From positions 1 through 64,000 of the forward strand of contig CAYOED010000007.1 in the NCBI GenBank assembly GCA_964402925.1: a stretch of DNA of 64,000 nucleotides, given 5' to 3'. A program made the translations under genes and the position numbers. The notes beneath the pieces are model-generated. The model was not told where the DNA came from. It searched no databases and saw only the letters and a program-made list of their open reading frames with translations. Below are positions 17,897-26,476 of the stretch, piece by piece. Every line of letters begins with the position of its first letter. Within the stretch, counting starts at the first letter, position 1. The DNA is from Suilimivivens sp964402925. GTDB taxonomy: Bacteria > Bacillota > Clostridia > Lachnospirales > Lachnospiraceae.

Positions 17897-18331
17897 CTAA
17901 TTCTGACTTTCCAGCTTTCCCACTCTTCGCACATGATTTTCGCCTTCTGAAAATTCCGTGTCAAGGAAAGTATCTACTATCTCAATGGCAAGATTCTTCC
18001 CTGTAAAGCCGCCTCCCAGCGCAAGCATATTTGCATCGTTATGCAGCCTTGTCATTTTTGCAAGATAGGGGTCTGTACACAGTGCGCAGCGCACACCTGC
18101 AACTTTATTTGCCGCAATTGAAATACCGATTCCCGTAGTGCACACCACGATTCCGCGCTCACAACTGCCATCTGCGACTGCTTTTGCCGCCGCCTTTCCA
18201 AAATCAGGATAATCACAGGATTGCTGATCATAACACCCGAAATCCTGATAAGAAATCCCTCTTTCCTTCAAATGCTCCATAATTTGACATTTCAATTCAT
18301 ATCCGCCATGGTCACTTCCCAATGCGATCAT
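17897..18331 (-). CDS. rpiB: ribose-5-phosphate isomerase B
   Basis: This 144-residue RpiB/LacAB family enzyme contains LGSDHGGYELK, the nucleophile Cys in VVCTTGIGISIAANKV, and LHNDANMLALGG. It interconverts ribose 5-phosphate and ribulose 5-phosphate in the pentose phosphate pathway. The usual CGTGIG is CTTGIG here, a mild variation. It lies 21 bp after tsaC and is probably co-transcribed, an arrangement common in Clostridia. Confidence 0.9.
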   Translation of the reverse strand: MIALGSDHGGYELKCQIMEHLKERGISYQDFGCYDQQSCDYPDFGKAAAKAVADGSCERGIVVCTTGIGISIAANKVAGVRCALCTDPYLAKMTRLHNDANMLALGGGFTGKNLAIEIVDTFLDTEFSEGENHVRRVGKLESQN

Positions 18332-18352
18332 TGCCTGTCCCTCCGTTTATCC

Positions 18353-19414
18353 TTATTTTGTATCCGGCAGATGTTTTACCTGATGCCCCGCCGCCTTTAA
18401 AAGCCTGTTCATAATCGCTTCACCTACTCCCTGACTTTTAAAACTTTCGGCATAAATCACCTGCACCTCTTCATCATCAAATTCCCTGAGGATTCTGAAC
18501 AGATGCCTTGCTATCTGCTCTTCATCCTCACGTTTTCCAACACTTTTTATGCAGTCTGCATGATAACCACCCGCCGTCTCATCTGTGGCAATCACGCCGG
18601 TTTTCGCACTGCGGGATTTATGCCATGCCAACTGCTCATTGATATAGGAAACCACCTGTGCTTCCGCACCTTCCACAAGGACCAGATTTCCCTTCGGCGC
18701 ATAATGCCTGTACTTCATTCCCGGCGCCTTTGGCGCCTGCTTTGAATCAGCATCCAGAATCGCCCTGTCTGTGTCAACGCTTCCAATTGTATCCTCAAGC
18801 ATTTCCTCCGTAACATATCCCGGTCTTAGAATCATGGGTTTCTTTCCCGTCAGATCAATGATAGTGGATTCCAAACCAATGTCCGCCTCTCCGCCGTCAA
18901 TAATCATATCCACCCGACCGTCCAGATCTTCAATTACATATTTTGCCGTAGTGGGGCTTGGACGCCCGGAAAGATTGGCGCTGGGCGCCGCCACATATCC
19001 TCCTGCCGCTTCGATCAACACTTTCGCTATCTTATGCGACGGCATACGCACTGCCACCGTTGCAAGACCGCCGGTAGTCTCTGCCGGCACACATTCCGCC
19101 TTGTTGAAAATCATGGTAAGCGGTCCCGGCCAATACCTTTCCGCCAGCTTATACGCCGTCTCCGGAACCTCCATGACGATTTTCCCCAGCATTTTCATGT
19201 CTGCAATATGTACAATCAAAGGATTATCGGAGGGTCTCCCCTTCGCCGCATAAATCTTTCCTGAAGATGCGGCATTTAGAGCATCCCCGCCAAGACCATA
19301 TACTGTTTCCGTAGGAAACGCCACCAGCCCTCCTTCTCTGATGATTGCACCAGCCTCTGCAATCAGCTGCAAATCTATATTTTCTTCTTGTACCCTTATT
19401 ATCTTCGTTTTCAT
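18353..19414 (-). CDS. L-threonylcarbamoyladenylate synthase (Sua5 type)
   Basis: This 353-residue protein has an N-terminal YrdC/TsaC domain (GGLVAFPTETVYGLGGDALN, then KGRPSDNPLIVHI and PSANLSGRPSPTTAKYV) and a C-terminal Sua5 domain (~residues 230-350). It makes threonylcarbamoyl-AMP from Thr, bicarbonate and ATP, the first step of t6A modification at position 37 of tRNAs decoding ANN codons. Its length matches Sua5 (ywlC) rather than the short TsaC form. Confidence 0.93.
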   Translation of the reverse strand: MKTKIIRVQEENIDLQLIAEAGAIIREGGLVAFPTETVYGLGGDALNAASSGKIYAAKGRPSDNPLIVHIADMKMLGKIVMEVPETAYKLAERYWPGPLTMIFNKAECVPAETTGGLATVAVRMPSHKIAKVLIEAAGGYVAAPSANLSGRPSPTTAKYVIEDLDGRVDMIIDGGEADIGLESTIIDLTGKKPMILRPGYVTEEMLEDTIGSVDTDRAILDADSKQAPKAPGMKYRHYAPKGNLVLVEGAEAQVVSYINEQLAWHKSRSAKTGVIATDETAGGYHADCIKSVGKREDEEQIARHLFRILREFDDEEVQVIYAESFKSQGVGEAIMNRLLKAAGHQVKHLPDTK

Positions 19415-19499
19415 TTCGTGTAAGCTCCGGAGAAAAACGATTTCTCTTCTAAATCTTCATTCGTCTCACACATACCTTATCATATTTTCTTAATTTTGA

Positions 19500-20234
19500 C
19501 TACCTTGATTGTTTTGTCTGTGAAAAAATCTGATTGTCAACTCCATTCAAATACTTCATAATTCCCATATGAATATTCCACGCCATTTTCTCTTGATACA
19601 AAGGAGCAGATAGTTCCGCCGCCTCTTCTCTGTTCGATAGAAATCCGCATTCAACAATTACAATCGGCTTGGAGGTTTTTTTCAGCAGAAAGTAGCTGTC
19701 ATTTCCCTTAGCACCTCTTTTATTGTCGGGGTCAAGGCTGCGCAGCTGCTCCTGTATGATTTCGGCAAGCTGTTTGCTGTTCTGGCTGGTCTCATAGTAA
19801 AAAACCTGCGCGCCTTTTACATATTCCTCGTGGTAACTATTCTGATGAATGCTGACCACAAGCACCGGATCGGCTTCTTCAATGATTGCAAGTCTTCTTT
19901 TCATATCCTGCACTTTTTTGTTGGAAGCATTTTCATCATAAAGTCCGCCGTCCCCTTCTCTGGTCATGACCACCGTGATTCCCTCGGCCTGCAGAAACTG
20001 CTTTAACATCTGTGCAATCTCTAAATTGATATCCTTTTCCAACTGACCATTAATTCCGACTTTACCGGGATCAGCGCCTCCATGCCCTGCATCGATTACT
20101 ACGCAAATCTGCTTTTTTTCCTCCACCTGTGTGGAATTCACATAGACAGCGCTCTCCCTTGCCACAACAAACATGGAGAACATTAAGATTCCTACCATTA
20201 CTAATTTTAAAATCCTGTTTTGGTTGTTTGTCAT
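19500..20234 (-). CDS. cwlD: CwlD-like N-acetylmuramoyl-L-alanine amidase
   Basis: This 244-residue Amidase_3 enzyme has an N-terminal membrane anchor. The zinc site reads VVIDAGHGGADPG, the E in INGQLEKDINLEIA, and SIHQNSYHEE; the catalytic Glu is in IVIVECGFLSN. In sporulating Firmicutes CwlD makes muramic-lactam in the spore cortex, and the size and single anchor fit. It lies downstream of the pilus operon terminator and is not part of that operon. Confidence 0.85.
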   Translation of the reverse strand: MTNNQNRILKLVMVGILMFSMFVVARESAVYVNSTQVEEKKQICVVIDAGHGGADPGKVGINGQLEKDINLEIAQMLKQFLQAEGITVVMTREGDGGLYDENASNKKVQDMKRRLAIIEEADPVLVVSIHQNSYHEEYVKGAQVFYYETSQNSKQLAEIIQEQLRSLDPDNKRGAKGNDSYFLLKKTSKPIVIVECGFLSNREEAAELSAPLYQEKMAWNIHMGIMKYLNGVDNQIFSQTKQSR

Positions 20235-20272
20235 GTTATGCCTCCTGGCATTTGTCTTCCTTTATATGTATG

Positions 20273-20306
20273 AAAAATAAGCTGCAGGTATACCCCTACA
20301 GCTTAT
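20273..20306 (-). terminator. Rho-independent terminator of the pilus operon
   Basis: On the minus strand a stem ATAAGCTG (20299-20306)/CAGCTTAT (20277-20284) is followed by TTTTTC. An inner GGGGTATACC helix extends it. It lies about 70 bp after the pilin-sortase fusion gene. Confidence 0.8.
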
Positions 20307-20375
20307 CCTTCCTATCTCATATTCTGATTTCTTTTAATTATAATAAACCGTTTCGCGTAGCGCGGCATTCGATGT

Positions 20376-22022
20376 TTATGCTTCTTCCTGCAGATTACAT
20401 CTTACTGTCACTCTGTTTACTCCTCCATAGGTACAGGTGAACAAAGTCAGATCCCAGTCGCCCTCAGACATCTTTGACACTTTCTTGCCGCCCACTGTCT
20501 CAATCTCTGCTACCTCATAGAAGTATTCCGTTCCGTCCACATCCAAAAAGACGACCTGGTCTCCCGGAGAGAGATACTTGATGTTGCCAAAGTGCCTCTG
20601 ATAGTTATGTGCCGCTATAATCAGGGAATTCTCTTTATAATTACCCTCATATCTGCCCGGCGCAATCTTAAGTCCTTCGCTGGTAACAGAGTTCATGACG
20701 GGCAGTGAGATATCGATTGCCGGAATCGCAACCTCCCCGATATAGGTAAAGCCGTCCACCTCTATTATTGGCATGGTGGTATCAATCTTTTCCTCGATTT
20801 CCTCCGAAATAGCAAAATTATCAGCAGCTTTCGCTCCTTCCGCCCTCGCAGCGTTCTGTTCGATCTGGACGAGCACCTGCTGTGCAGCTTTTTCCGCCCT
20901 GGCGTTATCCCAGTTGTTGTAAAGCAGGATTCCCATGCCGCCAATGATCATAAGCGGTCCCGCGCTCATGAGCAGCATACCTTTCATTTTCTTTTTGCTT
21001 TCATTTCCATCTTCCGGTTTATTCTTCTTTCCATATCTTCGCATCCAGCCAATGAAGAACAGCAGGATTCCTGCTCCTGCAAGTACCGGTATCGGCCACT
21101 GCAGTGTTCCTGTCTGGGGAAGTCTTCTCCTTCCTAATACACCCTTTTCCCATCCTTTTCTCCTGCGCATACCGAGTACTGCCTGATCGGGCGTAGGGGT
21201 CGGATTCGGGCTATTAGTTATCCGGGGAGGATCCGAAGGCTGCGGCGGCGGGTCGCTCGGTGCAGGTGTTGCCGGAGGCGTAGGCACCGGTGGAGGATCC
21301 GTCGGTCCCGGTGTAGGAGGCGCTGACGGTCCCGGTGTTGGAGGCGCTGACGGTCCCGGTGTTGGAGGCGCTGACGGTCCCGGTGTCGCCGTCGGTGAAG
21401 GCGTCGCTGTCGGCGAAGGTGTTGCCGTCGGTGTAGGTGTCGCCGTCGGTGTAGGCGTAGGCTTAGGAGTCGGCGTAGGCGCCGCTTCTATCTTGGCCTT
21501 TACAATGACATCGTACTTCGCATCCCCGGTCTTGCCATCTACTTCGGGTACAAATGCCAGAAAAGGAGAAAGTACCGTATACCCTTCCGGCTGCTTGGTC
21601 ACAACTACCAGATATACGCCGGGATCGAGATTATTAAATTTTACAGTCCCATCACTTTGGGTAGATTTGTAATCATAACCGGGAATACCATTTTCATCAA
21701 CATAATCCTGTAGCAGCCCTGCAGCAGCCTTTAGAGCCTTGGCTGACTTGCCGCGAAGACTTCCGATATCCTGATTCCCATACTCCTTAAAGTCTCCAAT
21801 CCACTCAAGATCCTGATCCGGTCCCGTTTCTGTCCATTGCTGTACCTTATAAATCGTAAATTCCGCGCCTTCAATACCATCGTCCTTATCATTAACCTCA
21901 ATTTTGAGACTGCCTGACCCGCTGATATTCCCATCAGCATAGGCGATGATACCGCAGGAGAGCACAAGCAGCATGGCACTTACGATTGGAACGATTTTTC
22001 TTATCCACCTTTTCATCTTCAT
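20376..22022 (-). CDS. pilin-sortase fusion protein
   Basis: This 548-residue polypeptide has, in order: a signal peptide (~1-29); a pilin-like domain (~37-178, with FTIYKVQQW and GVYLVVVTKQPEGY); a Pro/Thr-rich stalk of TPTAT and GPSAPPT repeats (~182-280); a sorting motif LPQTG (301-305); a membrane helix (308-326); a basic RRYGKK stop; a second helix (~349-367); and a sortase domain (~426-545). Sortase residues are H472 (AAHNY), C530 (LTLFTCT) and R537. With two membrane passes both the pilin and the sortase lie outside the cell. The gene therefore encodes a substrate and an enzyme in one chain. The continuous frame has no hint of error. It is the last gene of the pilus operon. Confidence 0.85.
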   Translation of the reverse strand: MKMKRWIRKIVPIVSAMLLVLSCGIIAYADGNISGSGSLKIEVNDKDDGIEGAEFTIYKVQQWTETGPDQDLEWIGDFKEYGNQDIGSLRGKSAKALKAAAGLLQDYVDENGIPGYDYKSTQSDGTVKFNNLDPGVYLVVVTKQPEGYTVLSPFLAFVPEVDGKTGDAKYDVIVKAKIEAAPTPTPKPTPTPTATPTPTATPSPTATPSPTATPGPSAPPTPGPSAPPTPGPSAPPTPGPTDPPPVPTPPATPAPSDPPPQPSDPPRITNSPNPTPTPDQAVLGMRRRKGWEKGVLGRRRLPQTGTLQWPIPVLAGAGILLFFIGWMRRYGKKNKPEDGNESKKKMKGMLLMSAGPLMIIGGMGILLYNNWDNARAEKAAQQVLVQIEQNAARAEGAKAADNFAISEEIEEKIDTTMPIIEVDGFTYIGEVAIPAIDISLPVMNSVTSEGLKIAPGRYEGNYKENSLIIAAHNYQRHFGNIKYLSPGDQVVFLDVDGTEYFYEVAEIETVGGKKVSKMSEGDWDLTLFTCTYGGVNRVTVRCNLQEEA

Positions 22023-22083
22023 CTCATCTCCCTCTTTTCTTTCAATCTGATGAAACAGCCAGTAATACTTTCAAATTTCCATC

Positions 22084-22809
22084 TTACTCGTTGTGGTCTA
22101 TCGCATCCTCTACCCTGACACCACGAATCATCAGCCTATGCGTATTTACCGCGTAGGGGGTACAGGTTACCAGAGTAACATAATCTTTTCCTTCCTCAAT
22201 TTCAAGCGGGTCTGTCTCATAGGGCTCAACCACAAGGATCTGATCCACCTGATAATTCAAAACTTTACCGAGGACATTGACACTGAAATAGTCTCCTATT
22301 TCTATCTGATCCAGGTCGGTGAAGAGCAACGCAGAGGGCAGTCCCCTGTGACCGAACAGTGCGGCATGTGTATTTTCACCACCCACCGGAAGCGAACTGC
22401 CTTCCAGATGTCCCACACCGTCATGCAGTACCGCATCATCTGTTCCATGGCTGATGGCGAGCCGTACATCAATCTTGTCGATGACCACATACCCCATCAC
22501 ACCGTTTCCATTTATGTTTAGAAGCTGGTCGTAATTCTGACCATTTACACTGAGCCTTTCATCATTTGCATCTATACTTGCAAAGGAAAGCCCAAGCTGG
22601 TAAAGCTTTTCGTTATAAATCCTTGCCGCCTCATATATTTCTGTGAATTCTTCGGTGTCTGCTAATTCTTCCACTTTTCTTTCATACTCTGAAATCAGCC
22701 GGGACTGCATCCACAGATTCCACCAGTTGCTAATCGTGGGATACAAGAGTACTCCCAGTCCGGTCAGACATACGATAACTGCCAGAACCATAGGCAAACG
22801 TCTTCTCAT
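22084..22809 (-). CDS. class C (pilus) sortase
   Basis: This 241-residue sortase has an N-terminal membrane helix and the class C signature: DDAVLHDGVGHLEGSSLPVGG, THAALFGHRGLPSALLFTDLD with the catalytic His, and TLVTCTPYAVNTHRLMIRG with the catalytic Cys and Arg. The usual C-terminal helix is absent; the chain stops after DAIDHNE. I see no clear DPW/DPF lid motif. It would polymerise pilins or anchor them, and it is the second of two class C enzymes in this operon. Confidence 0.9.
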   Translation of the reverse strand: MRRRLPMVLAVIVCLTGLGVLLYPTISNWWNLWMQSRLISEYERKVEELADTEEFTEIYEAARIYNEKLYQLGLSFASIDANDERLSVNGQNYDQLLNINGNGVMGYVVIDKIDVRLAISHGTDDAVLHDGVGHLEGSSLPVGGENTHAALFGHRGLPSALLFTDLDQIEIGDYFSVNVLGKVLNYQVDQILVVEPYETDPLEIEEGKDYVTLVTCTPYAVNTHRLMIRGVRVEDAIDHNE

Positions 22810-22825
22810 CCTTCTAATACTCCTC

Positions 22826-25339
22826 TTACAGATAGCACTTAATCAGCCTAAACTGAATTTTTTTCTTAAAGCGCTGTCTTTTGTAGACCGCCTTGCCAAG
22901 CTTGATGTAAGCGTTCCTCACAAACGACAGTTCCTTCTTTCCCTGTTCCTGATATCCGTAATGGGCTTTCAGCACCATCTGCGACAGGGACTCCATCTGC
23001 TCCTTGGACAAATCCTTATACTTATTTGCAATTTCCTCGGGAAACGCATCATCAGAGCATCCAAGTTCGCTCTGCCATCCATCAAACAAAAGCATCTCAT
23101 AAAAACTCTTGTATATATACTTCATATTTTGCTTTGTATCATTCTTTGAAAGCTTCCCCAGCCTTCTTTTCAGCAGGTAGCGCCTGTGAATGATTAAAAG
23201 TATCAAGGCATTCACCAGAAGAACTCCGGCAATCACTGGCAGAATCATCCACCCCCTGAATGAAGACGATGTTTTTTCTTTCTCCGCCTCGGTCTGCACA
23301 TCCTCTGTTTTTTCAGAAGACTGTTCCTCTTCCTGATTCTCCATATGATTACCTGTGGACTCTCCGCCGGCATTTTGTGCATCATAATTTGCCTCTTCCA
23401 ACATTGCCACAAATCCGGGAGTGGTCTCCACCGGCACCCAGCCCACACCGGAGATGAAAATTTCTGTCCATGCATGAGCATTATCATCCTCCAGAATTGC
23501 AGTGTAAGTACCGTCTGACTGTCTGGAAAAGATACTCTTTGGCGCTACGTACCCGACTACATATCTGGCAGGTACGCCGAACATACGGAACATCATAGTT
23601 GCTGCTGCTGCGAAATGTGTGGAATATCCTTCCCCTGTCTCATATAAGAACCACTCTACAAAATCCTTTCCATCCGGTAAGGACTCCACATTCCTGTTAA
23701 AAACATAATTCTGTGATAAGGTATTTACTACATAATCCTTAATCTCATCTATATCAGTAAGCTGCGCCGCCTCACAGTCTGCTTTCAGTCTTTCAAGACC
23801 GCTCTCCGGCATCTGCAGATCCACTGCATTCACGTAATTCTCATAAGAAGTCATTGCAGTATCTAAAACGCTGTGATAATCCTCATGTAAGATCCATTCT
23901 TCCATGACTTCCTGATAAGTTTCCCTGGGATAATAAGAAAATATATCATCCTGTCTGGTCTGTCCTTCAACTGCGCCATCTCCAGCAAGCATCACATAAT
24001 ACTCATTTAAGAAAGCATTGTAAGGCAGATATGTATAAGCATCATTGGCATCCAGATTTTCAACTGTAAGCTCCTTTGCAGACAATTCCACCTCACCTGA
24101 AAGCTCCGGCGTCACATCATCCTGCTCCTCAGAGAAACTTACATTTTCAGAATACATCATCCTAAGGAATGGAAGATTCTGCACATATAAAGCAGGATTA
24201 TCCTGTGTTTTCCAGTTAGACGCTGCATTCAGGAAGCTTTTCTCATCGGCGGCATCAAATCTGCTTCCACTGTAAACCGATCCAATGAAACCCTTGAGAT
24301 AAACAGTTTCCTCCGGTCTTTCCGGTGCAGTCAGTTTAAGAGCCTGCACCTTTCCAAAATAATAACCCTCGACCTCGCCTAACGTGCCGTCATCCACACC
24401 GCCGCCAACTCCTTCCAGCGACAGCTTCAAGCGCCCGCCGGACACTCTGGGCAGGATTCCCCAGACTGCCTGAAGAACACCATTTTCCGCTTTCATGCCT
24501 GACTCTCTTGCTAATTTTATCGGAACACTAAGCCCCGGTCTTAACAGGAAAAATGAGGGTACAGACATAGTCATCACAAGAACGATGATAAACACCACTA
24601 TTTTGCTTCGGATGCTTTCATAACAGTTCATGTTCTGTTCAAACTGCTCTTCGTCCCCCTCTTTCCAGAAGGTAGGCGGATCCTTTAGGGTGGACGCCGT
24701 AATGGTTCCAATCAGCGCCAGCAGTATCATAAGCAGAAATCCCACGCCGGGAGCTCCCCCGGCAAGCAGTACACCCATAATCAGCGGAAAAGCCACTGCC
24801 ATGAGGCACCATATATTTGGTCTGTACATCAGACCGGCTGAAATAATACCAGCAACCAGAAAACACACAAATATTAGGAAAACGGTAATCTGCACTGAAT
24901 TTTCTGTTACCTGATACAGTGCGAGATTTCCATCATATTCTTCATTCAATTTATTCATGACACTGTTGATTGTTTCCAAAAAACCAGGTATGACGAAACT
25001 CTGCAGTATCAGAAGGAGAACACTGAACACAATCAGTGCCGCCAACAAAGCAAGGAATCTGTAAACTCCCTCCACCTTTAACTTGGAAAATCCTGCCCAA
25101 AAAAAGCAAAATGCTAAAAGAACCGGATAAAACAAAGGTGCTATATGGGGAATCGAAAATGCAGAAATAAATGTACCTGCAAATCCCGCTGCTGCTAAAA
25201 ATAACAACGCTGTGGTAATCACAAAGGCGAATACCTTATTACTCCCTTTCCCATCTATCTGAATCAGTTCCCTTGATACGATACAGATATCTTCACTATA
25301 AATCTGCTCTATCTCTTTCTTTCTTTTAAAAGCCTTCAT
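22826..25339 (-). CDS. membrane transglutaminase-fold protein with Ser in place of Cys
   Basis: Two N-terminal clusters of membrane helices (~residues 30-250) are followed by a large extracellular region. A transglutaminase-like core sits near 560-640, then one C-terminal helix and a cytoplasmic tail, the TgpA-like layout. The core reads TGEGYSTHFAAAATMMFRMFGVPARYVVGYV and NAHAWTEIFISGVGWVPVETTPG. Where the family has GFC or GYC, this protein has Ser (S573, codon TCC); His is kept (H622), and the usual Asp is Glu (E638). I start at 25339, 13 bp after the DUF58 stop. A start at 25417 (AAGGAG nearby, overlapping DUF58) is possible. It forms a trio with DUF58 and MoxR inside the pilus operon. 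Confidence 0.8.
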   Translation of the reverse strand: MKAFKRKKEIEQIYSEDICIVSRELIQIDGKGSNKVFAFVITTALLFLAAAGFAGTFISAFSIPHIAPLFYPVLLAFCFFWAGFSKLKVEGVYRFLALLAALIVFSVLLLILQSFVIPGFLETINSVMNKLNEEYDGNLALYQVTENSVQITVFLIFVCFLVAGIISAGLMYRPNIWCLMAVAFPLIMGVLLAGGAPGVGFLLMILLALIGTITASTLKDPPTFWKEGDEEQFEQNMNCYESIRSKIVVFIIVLVMTMSVPSFFLLRPGLSVPIKLARESGMKAENGVLQAVWGILPRVSGGRLKLSLEGVGGGVDDGTLGEVEGYYFGKVQALKLTAPERPEETVYLKGFIGSVYSGSRFDAADEKSFLNAASNWKTQDNPALYVQNLPFLRMMYSENVSFSEEQDDVTPELSGEVELSAKELTVENLDANDAYTYLPYNAFLNEYYVMLAGDGAVEGQTRQDDIFSYYPRETYQEVMEEWILHEDYHSVLDTAMTSYENYVNAVDLQMPESGLERLKADCEAAQLTDIDEIKDYVVNTLSQNYVFNRNVESLPDGKDFVEWFLYETGEGYSTHFAAAATMMFRMFGVPARYVVGYVAPKSIFSRQSDGTYTAILEDDNAHAWTEIFISGVGWVPVETTPGFVAMLEEANYDAQNAGGESTGNHMENQEEEQSSEKTEDVQTEAEKEKTSSSFRGWMILPVIAGVLLVNALILLIIHRRYLLKRRLGKLSKNDTKQNMKYIYKSFYEMLLFDGWQSELGCSDDAFPEEIANKYKDLSKEQMESLSQMVLKAHYGYQEQGKKELSFVRNAYIKLGKAVYKRQRFKKKIQFRLIKCYL

Positions 25340-25352
25340 TCCCCTACCAGCC

Positions 25353-26459
25353 TTATATACCAATAAGAAGCTCCGGCAGCACCTTATCAATTTCTTTATT
25401 TGAAAGAGAAGCGACATTCTCTCCTTCCATGCGCAGATTCCAGCCGGTGTCCACCGTAAGGACTCTGCTGCCTGTGCCTAACGAATAGTTCTCTGTATAA
25501 ATCTGTTCCAAGTCTATCTGTTTTTCATAAACACCTGCATCTATCAGCTGTCCTGCCAATTCATAAATATCTTCTTCAGAAGTAACTGATAAACGGTTTA
25601 ATTCCTCCCGGTCAGCTGCATACCATACAATCTCGTGAGGACATTCCTGCACCAGAAGACTATAAGAAATAGATGCAATCACTGTAAGCATACCATCCAT
25701 CTGCATATGCGTCCATTCCCTGTTCTTAGGCAGATAAAGATCCGCAAGCAGGATAACTGTATTTTCAACCGGCATACTGAACTCTCTTACCAGAAGTTCT
25801 TCTGTCTTAGCGCTTAACTTCCAATGTATCTTCTGCAAAGTATCCCCTGCTCTGAATGCTCTGGTGTCAAACACTTCAGAAGAGTCATCGCCGTTGCGCT
25901 CATGAGAATGAGAATCTCCGTCTTCCCGGAAGCGCATTGTCATATTTCCTACATCCAAATGTACCTGATACAAATCCGGTACCACCAGCATCTGCACCGT
26001 CTCCTTCCCGACCGGCACAAACCATTTAAATAATTTCAGATAATCATATATTCTCGCCTGATCTAACCGGAAGCTAATCTTTCCGGCATATCTGGCTGTT
26101 ATTTTCATTCTTAAAACTACAGTGCTCTTAGAGTTCACCATTCCTGATGTTCTCTCACTAATCGTTGTTCCGTCAAAATCATCTATATAAGAAAGTCCCA
26201 CTGCCACGTTGGCAATGGGCAGTCTGGATCGGTTCTCAATCTTTACTTCTACCTCGGCAGGCTCCTGCTTTGACACCGTCAATGCAGGCAGCTGTAAGCT
26301 GACCTTTACCTTTTTTGACATGAAAAGTGAAAATAGTAATAGTCCAACTAAAAAAACTAACTCAAACGCCAATAGGAACACCGGAAAATCATAGGGGCTT
26401 ACGATTGCAATCAAGAGAGTAAGCAAAACCGCTAACAAATAAATGATTTTATTCTTCAT
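25353..26459 (-). CDS. DUF58 domain protein
   Basis: This 368-residue protein has two N-terminal membrane helices (YLLAVLLTLLIAIVSPYDFPVFLLAFELVFLVGLLLFS) and a DUF58 (vWA-like) domain with the signature FDTRAFRAGDTLQKIHWKLSAKTEELLVREFSMPVENTVILLADLY. DUF58 proteins are encoded next to MoxR ATPases and transglutaminase-fold proteins, and are thought to work with them in assembly or maturation of surface or membrane complexes. The linkage to MoxR upstream (17 bp gap) and the transglutaminase downstream fits. Confidence 0.85.
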   Translation of the reverse strand: MKNKIIYLLAVLLTLLIAIVSPYDFPVFLLAFELVFLVGLLLFSLFMSKKVKVSLQLPALTVSKQEPAEVEVKIENRSRLPIANVAVGLSYIDDFDGTTISERTSGMVNSKSTVVLRMKITARYAGKISFRLDQARIYDYLKLFKWFVPVGKETVQMLVVPDLYQVHLDVGNMTMRFREDGDSHSHERNGDDSSEVFDTRAFRAGDTLQKIHWKLSAKTEELLVREFSMPVENTVILLADLYLPKNREWTHMQMDGMLTVIASISYSLLVQECPHEIVWYAADREELNRLSVTSEEDIYELAGQLIDAGVYEKQIDLEQIYTENYSLGTGSRVLTVDTGWNLRMEGENVASLSNKEIDKVLPELLIGI

Positions 26460-26476
26460 GCAGTCATCTCTCCCGA

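Noticed and set aside
21230..21490. Direct repeats in the pilin-sortase gene as an unstable non-coding repeat
   Set aside because: They keep the reading frame and encode the Pro/Thr-rich stalk (TPTAT, GPSAPPT).
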